A stretch of DNA of 11,228 nt from RGIG7213 sp045636245 (GTDB taxonomy: Bacteria; Bacillota; Clostridia; Oscillospirales; CAG-272). The stretch is taken from the NCBI GenBank assembly GCA_045636245.1, contig JAZTXA010000121.1, positions 1-11,228 on the forward strand. Direction: 5' to 3'. Position numbers and translations under genes: made by a program. The notes below the pieces were generated by a model, which saw only the letters and a list, made by a program, of their open reading frames with translations, was not told the DNA's origin and did no database searches. Below are positions 1 through 5,131 of this stretch, one piece after another. Numbering within the stretch: position 1 is the stretch's first letter; every line of letters begins with the position of its first letter.

Positions 1-2
1 AC

Positions 3-1100
3 ATTCCGTTCTGTGCCAAAAGATGCGCATACTGCGACTTTTATTCGGGTGTCAGTACTGAATTTGCCGACACATATGAAGAAGCACTAATAAATCACAT
101 AAGGACGTTCAAGGGCATAAAGTGCGACACGGTTTATTTCGGCGGAGGAACGCCGACATATTTCGGTGCAGACCGTCTTTGCCGTGTTTTGGATGCTGTA
201 AAAGCTTCATTTGATGTTGACGAAAACGCTGAAATAACAGCTGAATGTAACCCCAAAACGGCAAGCCTTGACGAGCTTGTACGTATGAAAAGTCACGGCT
301 TTAACCGTTTGAGCATCGGTATGCAGTCATCAAACGAAAATGAGCTTTCGGCTTTAGGCAGAATACACACGGCGGATGATGTAAAAAATACGGTTTTGTC
401 CGCAAGATGTGCGGGCTTTGACAACATCAGTCTTGACCTTATGTACGGTATACCGTATCAGACAGTAGAGTCGTTTGAAAAAACACTTGACTTTACACTG
501 TCGCTTTCACCGGAACACGTGTCGGCATATATGCTTAAATTGGAAGAGGGAACACCGCTTTTTGAAAACAGTGAAAAGTACCCGTTTCCGAGCGAGGATG
601 ACATAATCCAAATGACAGAGCTGTGCGGCATCATGCTTTTACAAAACGGTATAGAAAGGTATGAAATATCGAATTATGCCCAAAAAGGCTTTAAAAGCCG
701 TCATAATTTAAAGTATTGGCATAGGGAAGAATACATCTCATTCGGCCCGTCAGCCTCGTCGTTTTATAACGGCAGAAGGTATACATATACGCCAAATGTT
801 AATTTGTATGCTGACTATTGCTTCGGTAAATGTCAAGAACGTACAGCGCTTATAGAGGAAGAATTTCCAAATAAAAAAGACGCGGAATGTGAATATATCA
901 TGCTTAGCCTGCGATTGACGGAAGGCGTTTCAAAGGCTGAATACCGAAGGCTTACGGGTAAAAATTTTGATGCTCATTACGGAGATAAGGTCAAAAAATA
1001 TTCAGCACTCGGTCTTATGGTAAACGGTGACAGCGTCAGGTTTACGGACAAAGGCTTTGCTTTGTCAAACGCTGTTTTGTGCGATTTATTGGAATTTTGA
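3..1100 (+). CDS. hemW: HemW-like radical SAM protein (heme chaperone), 5' partial
   Basis: The open frame runs in from the left edge, so the start codon and roughly the first ten residues are missing; 365 residues are visible against about 375-380 usual for the family. The first visible residues IPFCAKRCAYCDFYS contain the radical SAM CxxxCxxC motif (cysteine codons at 12, 24 and 33), which binds the [4Fe-4S] cluster. YFGGGTP (the SAM-side glycine motif) and ECNPKT, RLSIGMQS and DLMYGIPYQT follow in the order seen in the HemN/HemW family, with a HemW-type C-terminal domain after about position 800. HemW is a cytoplasmic heme-binding chaperone that supplies heme to respiratory enzymes; it was long misannotated as oxygen-independent coproporphyrinogen oxidase. 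The stop is followed 13 bases later by the lipoprotein start, so the genes are probably cotranscribed. Family assignment is firm. HemW rather than HemN rests on length and the SIGMQS context. Confidence 0.9.
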   Translation: MPFCAKRCAYCDFYSGVSTEFADTYEEALINHIRTFKGIKCDTVYFGGGTPTYFGADRLCRVLDAVKASFDVDENAEITAECNPKTASLDELVRMKSHGFNRLSIGMQSSNENELSALGRIHTADDVKNTVLSARCAGFDNISLDLMYGIPYQTVESFEKTLDFTLSLSPEHVSAYMLKLEEGTPLFENSEKYPFPSEDDIIQMTELCGIMLLQNGIERYEISNYAQKGFKSRHNLKYWHREEYISFGPSASSFYNGRRYTYTPNVNLYADYCFGKCQERTALIEEEFPNKKDAECEYIMLSLRLTEGVSKAEYRRLTGKNFDAHYGDKVKKYSALGLMVNGDSVRFTDKGFALSNAVLCDLLEF

Positions 1101-1113
1101 AAGGAAATTAAAA

Positions 1114-2007
1114 ATGAAACATGTTTTTATAAAAGCTGTTTGTATCGGTCTGTGCTCACTTATCTTTTTGTCGGGCTGTTCGAAGAAAGATAATGTTACG
1201 ACAGCACCCGATACTTCATCACCTGTAGAGGATTCCGCGACGGCATCGGATGATACAACCTCCCCCGATGTACAGACTGAAATTATGATTTCCGATACGG
1301 TGGCAAGTATTGTAACGGAAGCACCTACAGAATATGACGAGGGCTGGGAAACAGCTTCTATGGGACAGCAGATACTCGCAACCGATGAAAATTGGTCCGT
1401 AACGGGCAAGCCTGTTTATAAGGACGGATATATGGGTGTTGACGGTGAAAATATGTTTGATATAACGTATCTTACGACCGTAGGTCCCGAGGAAGCATAC
1501 AGGTTTGAGTTTGAGCTTAACACAAAAGAAACAGCAAACGATGAAAAATGGCAGACGCTTTTTGCAGGACTGCGAATAGATTCCGAAGGCGGTATTGCCG
1601 ATGAAAACAACGGTATTTGGATATCGTTCAAAAACGGTGTCATGGGAATAAAGGGTGCATCGGGAACTGCTTGGAATGAGGGAGTTTGTGAGTTTCCCCT
1701 TCCGTTTTCCTTTACAGAGGGCTTCCGCCGTGTATGTATTGAGGATGACCGTGCGGCAAACATTATAAACATATATCAGGCAAGCGACAATGGCTTTAAT
1801 GTGCTTGTTTATAAGCTCAAAATCGAAAAGGGAGAGGACGGAAATTCCCTTATAAATGTCTTCACATATGAGGACGGTTTTGAAAAAGTATCGCAAAGTG
1901 TTGAAATGGGCTTCGATCTTTCATTCTTCAGCGGCGGTTATATAAAGCTTTGGAACCATAACAGAGGCTCGGTTTATGTAAAAAATCTTGCTGTGAAAGT
2001 TATCTGA
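1114..2007 (+). CDS. Putative secreted lipoprotein with beta-sandwich-like domain
   Basis: This 297-residue protein starts MKHVFIKAVCIGLC and has a lipobox LSGC at residues 19-22, so Cys22 should be lipidated by Lgt and the protein anchored to the outer face of the membrane. Residues 23-75 are a Ser/Thr/Asp/Glu-rich linker of the kind found in Gram-positive lipoproteins. Residues about 80-297 alternate short hydrophobic strands with polar turns (YRFEFELN, LFAGLRI, GIWISFKNGVMGI, YIKLWNHNRGSVYVKNLAVKVI), which looks like a concanavalin A/LamG-like jelly-roll domain that could bind carbohydrate. That domain call is inference from pattern only. I chose the ATG at 1114 because AAGGAA at 1101-1106 is a good ribosome binding site and the signal peptide begins there. 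An in-frame ATG at 1027 lies inside hemW and would bury the signal peptide. The stop is one base before cimA. No catalytic motif is evident. Confidence 0.8.
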   Translation: MKHVFIKAVCIGLCSLIFLSGCSKKDNVTTAPDTSSPVEDSATASDDTTSPDVQTEIMISDTVASIVTEAPTEYDEGWETASMGQQILATDENWSVTGKPVYKDGYMGVDGENMFDITYLTTVGPEEAYRFEFELNTKETANDEKWQTLFAGLRIDSEGGIADENNGIWISFKNGVMGIKGASGTAWNEGVCEFPLPFSFTEGFRRVCIEDDRAANIINIYQASDNGFNVLVYKLKIEKGEDGNSLINVFTYEDGFEKVSQSVEMGFDLSFFSGGYIKLWNHNRGSVYVKNLAVKVI

Positions 2008-2008
2008 T

Positions 2009-3568
2009 ATGAAAAGAATAGAAATTTACGATTCCACTCTGCGCGACGGAGCGCAGGGGCAGGGAGTTTCGTTTTCGCTGTCCGATAAGATAAGGATAGT
2101 AAAAACACTTGACGATTTTGGAATTGATTATATAGAGGCGGGTTTTCCCGCTTCAAATCCGAAGGATGCGGAGTTTTTCCGTGAAATGAAATCTGAAAAG
2201 CTGTCGCATGCAAAGCTTTGTGCGTTTGGCAGAACGCTGAAATACGGAATGGAGCCTGAAGATGATCCCGCACTTGCAAGTCTTGTTTCATCGGGTGCGC
2301 CTGTGCTGTGCATATTCGGTAAAACGTCTGTTTTACATATCCGCCAAGTGCTTGGAATAACAGAGGACGAAAACCTTGATCTTATCAAGAAAACAGTCGG
2401 ATATCTGAAACAGTTTGCAAATGAGGTCGTTTTTGATGCAGAGCATTTTTATGCCGGGTATTCAGAGAATAAAGAGTATGCATTGAAGGTGCTTTCTTCT
2501 GCGAAAGAAGCGGGTGCCGATGTTCTGTGCCTTTGTGACACAAACGGCGAAACGATGCCGTATGAGGCTTATGAAATAACAAAAGCAGTATGTGAAAGGT
2601 TTAAGGATGCAAGGATATCCGTGCATTTTCATAATGATACTGGTTGTGCTGTGGCAAATTCCATACTGTCGGCAACGGCGGGGGCGTCACAGATACAGGG
2701 CACATTTTTGGGCTTCGGCGAAAGATGCGGAAATGCTGATCTGTCTGTCATTATGCCGAATTTGAAGTTCAAATACGGTTATGAATTTCCGTGCGATATG
2801 CGCCGTCTTAAAAAAACAGCGGTGAAGATATCCGAAATATCAAATATCGGTATCAGAAGCAATAAGCCGTACATAGGTAAGAATGCGTTCCACCACAAAG
2901 CAGGCATGCATATAGATGCGGTGAAAAAGCACTCTCCGTCATTTGAGCATATAGACCCGTCGCTCGTCGGCAACGAAAGACAGTTTCTTTTGTCGGAAAT
3001 ATCGGGCAGAAACACACTTTTGGATCGTGTGAGGGAAATAGTCCCTACTGCCGAAAAGGACTCTCCCGAGCTTATTCTGGCACTCGAAGCACTTAAGGAA
3101 AAAGAGTTTTTCGGATATCACTATGAGGCGGCAGAGGCATCGCTCAATCTTTTACTTAAAAAGACACTTTGTAAATATACACCTCATTTCGAAGTTTTGC
3201 TTTATAAAACAACGGACGATTATCCGTCGGGTACAGGCGGTATGACATCGGGCGCGATGATACAGATCAAGGTCGGTGACAAAACAGAGGTGTCAGCGTC
3301 CCTTGGCAACGGCCCTGTCAACGCACTTGACACGGCACTCCGCCGTGCTTTGTGCGTATTTTATCCGCAGGTGTCGGAAATGAAGCTTGCAGACTTCAAG
3401 GTGCGTGTTATCGATTCGGGAACATCCACTGCCGCAAAGGTACGAGTGCTTATAGAATCGACAGACGGTGTGGAAAATTGGACGACTGTCGGTGTTTCAC
3501 ACGATATAATTGAGGCGTGTTTTACCGCGTTGGTTGACTCTTTTGAGTATAAATTATCAAATTCTTGA
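2009..3568 (+). CDS. cimA: (R)-citramalate synthase
   Basis: This 519-residue protein belongs to the HMGL-like/LeuA family and matches the citramalate synthase branch. It condenses pyruvate with acetyl-CoA to citramalate, the first step of the threonine-independent route to 2-oxobutyrate and isoleucine. Visible motifs are YDSTLRDGAQGQG (residues 7-18, with catalytic R12 and metal-binding D13), CDTNGETMP, HFHND (206-210, metal-binding His206 and His208), GERCGNADL (237-245) and HHKAGMHIDA near 295-304. Residues from about 390 form the LeuA-type C-terminal dimerisation/regulatory domain, with DFKVRVIDSGTSTAAKVRVLIES and a VDSFEYKL end typical of this subfamily. Length is normal for CimA. The start codon is one base after the lipoprotein stop and has only a weak ribosome site (GAAAG at 1995-1999), so translation is probably coupled. 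No T-box or attenuator lies directly upstream. The alternative, 2-isopropylmalate or homocitrate synthase, is less likely given the DGAQGQG form of the first motif. Confidence 0.93.
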   Translation: MKRIEIYDSTLRDGAQGQGVSFSLSDKIRIVKTLDDFGIDYIEAGFPASNPKDAEFFREMKSEKLSHAKLCAFGRTLKYGMEPEDDPALASLVSSGAPVLCIFGKTSVLHIRQVLGITEDENLDLIKKTVGYLKQFANEVVFDAEHFYAGYSENKEYALKVLSSAKEAGADVLCLCDTNGETMPYEAYEITKAVCERFKDARISVHFHNDTGCAVANSILSATAGASQIQGTFLGFGERCGNADLSVIMPNLKFKYGYEFPCDMRRLKKTAVKISEISNIGIRSNKPYIGKNAFHHKAGMHIDAVKKHSPSFEHIDPSLVGNERQFLLSEISGRNTLLDRVREIVPTAEKDSPELILALEALKEKEFFGYHYEAAEASLNLLLKKTLCKYTPHFEVLLYKTTDDYPSGTGGMTSGAMIQIKVGDKTEVSASLGNGPVNALDTALRRALCVFYPQVSEMKLADFKVRVIDSGTSTAAKVRVLIESTDGVENWTTVGVSHDIIEACFTALVDSFEYKLSNS

Positions 3569-3577
3569 TTTTTGTTA

Positions 3578-3606
3578 TTGATATCTTCACATTTTTATGG
3601 TATAAT
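3578..3606 (+). promoter_or_regulatory. Sigma-A type promoter of ireB
   Basis: TTGATA at 3578-3583 and TATAAT at 3601-3606 are separated by exactly 17 bases. Transcription would start near 3613, and the ireB ATG is at 3647 with AAAGAGG at 3633-3639 as ribosome site. No terminator hairpin is seen between cimA and this promoter, so read-through from cimA is possible. Confidence 0.85.
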
Positions 3607-3646
3607 TATATAAATACTCGGAAATGAAAGGGAAAGAGGTATACCG

Positions 3647-3904
3647 ATGGCAAACGTTAAGGACAAGACCATTACTTTTAAAATTCCGCACGAAAAGGAA
3701 AAGGAAACAAAAGAGGCGTTAAGGGAAGTGTATCAGGCTCTTAAGGAAAAAGGATACAATCCGATAAACCAGATCGTTGGCTACATCCTTTCGGAAGACC
3801 CTACCTATATAACGAATTATAAAAATGCAAGAGGTATGATAAGAAAGATCGATAGGGATGAACTTCTTAATATTCTTGTCAGATCTTATCTTGACAAAGA
3901 ATAA
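3647..3904 (+). CDS. ireB: IreB family regulatory phosphoprotein (DUF965/UPF0297)
   Basis: This 85-residue cytoplasmic protein is full length for the family and carries its signature GYNPINQIVGYILSEDPTYI (residues 36-55), followed by NARGMIRKIDRDELLNILVRSYL. In Enterococcus faecalis IreB is a substrate of the PASTA Ser/Thr kinase IreK and phosphatase IreP and damps intrinsic cephalosporin resistance. Phosphorylation there is on N-terminal threonines. Here KDKTITF places Thr8 where the second E. faecalis threonine would align, while the first has no clear counterpart. In many Firmicutes ireB sits between alaS and ruvX; here it is a single gene with its own promoter, followed by a tRNA gene. 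The start is supported by AAAGAGG seven bases upstream. Confidence 0.92.
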   Translation: MANVKDKTITFKIPHEKEKETKEALREVYQALKEKGYNPINQIVGYILSEDPTYITNYKNARGMIRKIDRDELLNILVRSYLDKE

Positions 3905-3918
3905 GTGTTATAAAATTT

Positions 3919-3960
3919 CACAAAATTCACTTTTGCTATTGACAAAAGTGAATTTTTGTG
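3919..3960. repeat. Long AT-rich palindrome between ireB and tRNA-Arg
   Basis: CACAAAATTCACTTTTG (3919-3935) is the reverse complement of CAAAAGTGAATTTTTGTG (3943-3960) apart from one bulged base, leaving a seven-base loop. It begins 14 bases after the ireB stop, so as RNA it could end ireB transcription, although the T-run is inside the right arm rather than after it. As DNA it overlaps the tRNA promoter: TTGACA spans 3939-3944 (loop and first bases of the right arm) and the arm fills the spacer. It may therefore be an operator, a terminator, or both. Confidence 0.7.
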
Positions 3961-3967
3961 ATAATAT
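3939..3967 (+). promoter_or_regulatory. Promoter of tRNA-Arg
   Basis: A perfect -35 box TTGACA (3939-3944) is followed after 17 bases by TAATAT (3962-3967). GATAAT at 3960-3965 with a 15-base spacer is the alternative. Transcription would begin near 3974, about 20 bases before the mature tRNA 5' end. The promoter is embedded in the palindrome at 3919-3960. Confidence 0.7.
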
Positions 3968-3993
3968 ATTCGGGTACAGAAGAATACCTGTAT

Positions 3994-4069
3994 GCGCTTG
4001 TAGCTCAGTGGATAGAGTGCCCGGCTACGAACCGGTAGGTCGAGGGTTCGAATCCCCCCAGGCGCGCCA
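3994..4069 (+). tRNA. tRNA-Arg (anticodon ACG)
   Basis: The 76-base cloverleaf reads: acceptor GCGCTTG (3994-4000) pairing with CAGGCGC (4059-4065), D arm 4003-4018, anticodon loop CTACGAA (4025-4031) with ACG at 4027-4029, T arm with TTCGAAT (4047-4053), discriminator G at 4066 and an encoded CCA at 4067-4069. The A34 would normally be deaminated to inosine by TadA to read CGU, CGC and CGA. Two stem positions do not pair: C4020 against T4036 in the anticodon stem, and A4043 against C4057 in the T stem. The acceptor stem contains one T-G wobble and the D stem one G-T wobble. All invariant loop bases look intact, so I call it a functional gene with two weak pairs, with sequencing error or decay as alternatives. 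Confidence 0.92.
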
Positions 4070-4070
4070 G

Positions 4071-4101
4071 AAAAAAGCCAAGTCTATGACTTGGCTTTTT
4101 T
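4071..4101 (+). terminator. Rho-independent terminator of tRNA-Arg
   Basis: GCCAAGT (4077-4083) pairs with ACTTGGC (4089-4095) over a five-base loop and is followed by six T residues (4096-4101). The six preceding A residues extend the stem and would let it work in both directions. It starts right after the encoded CCA end. Confidence 0.92.
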
Positions 4102-4103
4102 CA

Positions 4104-4278
4104 ACTAAGTGTTCCGTTTCACGGAACGTGAAGTATGCTTCGCAAGTGAAGTGCACTTCGTGCGTTAAGTGTCCCTTCGGGACGATTACGGAACACTTAA
4201 CTTCACTTTGTGCTGAAAGCACAATACTTCACTTGGGCGCAAGCCCATACTTCACTGCGGCAACGCCGCAACTTCACT
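4104..4278. repeat. Array of seven short hairpins separated by GTGAAGT words, inverted about its centre
   Basis: Seven hairpins follow one another: H1 GTTCCGT/ACGGAAC (4111-4127, loop TTC), H2 TGC/GCA (4136-4144, loop TTC), H3 GCAC/GTGC (4153-4163, loop TTC), H4 GTCCC/GGGAC (4171-4183, loop TTC), H5 TTGTGCT/AGCACAA (4208-4224, loop GAA), H6 TGGGC/GCCCA (4234-4247, loop GCAA), H7 GCGGC/GCCGC (4257-4269, loop AAC). Stems all differ in sequence yet stay complementary. The linkers are nearly constant: GTGAAGT at 4128-4134 and 4146-4152, the variant GTTAAGT at 4164-4170, then the reverse complement ACTTCAC at 4200-4206, 4226-4232, 4249-4255 and 4271-4277. Orientation flips near 4184-4200, and loops change from TTC to mainly its complement or A-rich forms. 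The array fills the gap between the tRNA terminator and the promoter of the four-helix-bundle gene. No credible protein is encoded in it. Function is unknown; a structured RNA, a protein-binding DNA element or the end of a mobile element are possibilities. Confidence 0.88.
4106..4199. repeat. 12-base inverted repeat spanning the left half of the hairpin array
   Basis: TAAGTGTTCCGT (4106-4117) is the exact reverse complement of ACGGAACACTTA (4188-4199). The same left arm also pairs with ACGGAAC at 4121-4127 to make H1, and GTTAAGTGT at 4164-4172 is the exact reverse complement of ACACTTAAC at 4193-4201. These pairings exclude one another, so the left half can fold either as a row of small hairpins or as one enclosing stem. 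Confidence 0.8.
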
Positions 4279-4307
4279 GTTAAAAATACCCTAAAATGTA
4301 GTATAAT
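4279..4307 (+). promoter_or_regulatory. Putative promoter of the four-helix-bundle operon
   Basis: A perfect TATAAT lies at 4302-4307. The -35 position (GTTAAA at 4279-4284, 17-base spacer) is poor and begins right at the end of the hairpin array, so the promoter may depend on an activator or on the array. Transcription would start near 4314 and leave a leader of only about 18 bases, which would exclude the array from this message. Confidence 0.6.
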
Positions 4308-4331
4308 ATGTTGGGAAGAGAGGTATATGAT

Positions 4332-4694
4332 ATGTCCGATTCCAAACTACGCACACAATCTATGGACTTTGCGGTATCGATTATCAATCTTGTAAAACAA
4401 CTTAAAGAAAAACGCGAATCTATCATTTCAAACCAAATTGGCAGAAGTGGTGCTTCCATCGGTGCGAATATTCGTGAAGCACAATATGCTCACGGAAAAG
4501 CAGACTTTATTGCAAAACTGCAGATTGCTTTGAAAGAGGCAAATGAAACAGGATATTGGCTCGAACTCCTTTATAAGACATGTTATATAACCGAAGAAGA
4601 ATTTAAAAATCTCGACTCATCGTGCGCAAGTATTCGTGTTATGCTTATCTCATCTATTAATACTGTAAAGGAAAATCTCGATGCCAAAAGGTAA
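4332..4694 (+). CDS. Four-helix-bundle protein of the 23S rRNA intervening-sequence (S23/IVP) family
   Basis: This 120-residue protein has the family hallmarks: SMDFAVSIINLVKQLKEK (helix 1), SNQIGRSGASIGANIREAQ (residues 33-51), then AKLQIALKEANETGYWLELLYKTCYI (61-86) and a last helix from about 90. Family members were first found inside intervening sequences of 23S rRNA genes and fold as small four-helix bundles; Avd of diversity-generating retroelements is a structural relative that binds RNA and a reverse transcriptase. The molecular role of stand-alone members is unknown. I set the start at the ATG at 4332, with GAAGAGAGG at 4315-4323 eight bases upstream. An in-frame ATG at 4308 abuts the -10 box and lies upstream of the ribosome site. 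It overlaps the next gene by 14 bases and is preceded by the hairpin array. There is no rRNA in the window, so this is an orphan copy. Confidence 0.9.
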   Translation: MSDSKLRTQSMDFAVSIINLVKQLKEKRESIISNQIGRSGASIGANIREAQYAHGKADFIAKLQIALKEANETGYWLELLYKTCYITEEEFKNLDSSCASIRVMLISSINTVKENLDAKR

Positions 4695-5097
4695 AGTATA
4701 TATTTCGGACTATCCCGATGACCCGCCAAAGTGGTATTGGAAAAGCGGTTTGCACGATGCTTGTATCATGGGGGTTGAATTGTTTGAATTTCCTTTCGAC
4801 TACAATAAATTTGTTGATGAAAAGAATAAATGTAATCGCAATCTTATAACCTTTAAAATAAATTCTACAGCTGCGTTATATGACAATAAGGTTAAAGAAA
4901 TCCGTTTTTATAACTATAAAATTTTGACAGATAACATTTCTTTGGAAGGCAGAAAAAAGGTATGGTGGCTGGCGGACAGACTTGTCAATTGCGGCGAATA
5001 CTTCACTTTGGAAATCGATTTACAGGACTTTGATTCATACCCCGAAAACTTTACCTTTAAAATTAGATTTGAACGTGCAGAAGTATTTAGAAAATAA
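4681..5097 (+). CDS. Hypothetical protein, translationally coupled to the four-helix-bundle gene
   Basis: I do not recognise this 138-residue protein. It has no signal peptide or membrane segment, so it is probably cytoplasmic. The N-terminus is rich in aromatic and Asp/Pro residues (YISDYPDDPPKWYWKSGLHDACIMGVELFEF), with a GLHDA segment at 23-27 that could be a motif. From about 54 onward strands alternate (NLITFKIN, VKEIRFYNYKIL, GEYFTLEIDLQDF, NFTFKIRFERAEVF), suggesting a mainly beta fold, with one helix near 88-102. The ATG at 4681 lies inside the upstream gene in another frame, overlapping by 14 bases, with AAAGGA at 4667-4672 as a well-spaced ribosome site. The pair thus forms a coupled operon ended by the terminator at 5091-5131. 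The TAA stop lies within the terminator stem. It contains AATACTTCACTT (4997-5008), a 12-base exact copy of a linker from the upstream hairpin array. Small-partner, toxin/immunity or cargo roles are all speculation. Confidence 0.85.
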   Translation: MPKGKVYISDYPDDPPKWYWKSGLHDACIMGVELFEFPFDYNKFVDEKNKCNRNLITFKINSTAALYDNKVKEIRFYNYKILTDNISLEGRKKVWWLADRLVNCGEYFTLEIDLQDFDSYPENFTFKIRFERAEVFRK

Positions 5098-5131
5098 AGA
5101 GAACCGACCACGGTCGGTTCTCTTTATTTTT
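5091..5131. terminator. Bidirectional terminator between convergent operons
   Basis: AATAAAGAGAACCGACC (5093-5109) is the exact reverse complement of 5112-5128, an uninterrupted stem of about 17 base pairs that extends further through the flanking A and T runs. Both the TAA of the 138-residue gene (5095-5097) and the TAA of flotillin on the minus strand (5130-5132) fall in or next to it, so it serves both operons. Confidence 0.92.

Noticed and set aside
1027..1113. Upstream in-frame ATG at 1027 for the lipoprotein
   Set aside because: It lies inside hemW in another frame, would add 29 residues before a clear signal peptide, and the ribosome site at 1101-1106 serves the ATG at 1114.
4025..4222. 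Minus-strand open frame with WGDSNPRPTGS and repeated HFT/YFT residues
   Set aside because: GDSNPRP is the well-known false translation of tRNA antisense, and the HFT/YFT repeats come from the GTGAAGT linkers. It is an annotation artefact.
4104..4278. CRISPR array
   Set aside because: The constant part is only 7-9 bases, the variable parts are palindromes rather than unique 30-base spacers, orientation flips in the middle and no cas gene is visible.
3858..4283. Open frame of 141 codons across ireB end, tRNA and hairpin array
   Set aside because: Its residues CSSVDRVPGYEPVGRGFESPQAR are a translation of the tRNA gene, and the rest reads through the terminator and array. No ribosome site fits.
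4308..4331. Upstream ATG at 4308 for the four-helix-bundle gene
   Set aside because: It abuts the TATAAT box, upstream of the expected transcript start and of the ribosome site at 4315-4323.
4210..4395. Plus-strand open frame of 61 codons from the array into the four-helix-bundle gene
   Set aside because: It overlaps the real gene in another frame, crosses its promoter and has no family-like sequence.
4332..4694. Avd of a diversity-generating retroelement, or an intervening sequence inside 23S rRNA
   Set aside because: No reverse transcriptase, template/variable repeat or rRNA sequence lies in the window; only the protein family is shared.
3994..5131. Integrative island using the tRNA 3' end as attachment site
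   Set aside because: No repeat of the tRNA 3' end is seen downstream to 5131 and no integrase gene is present.
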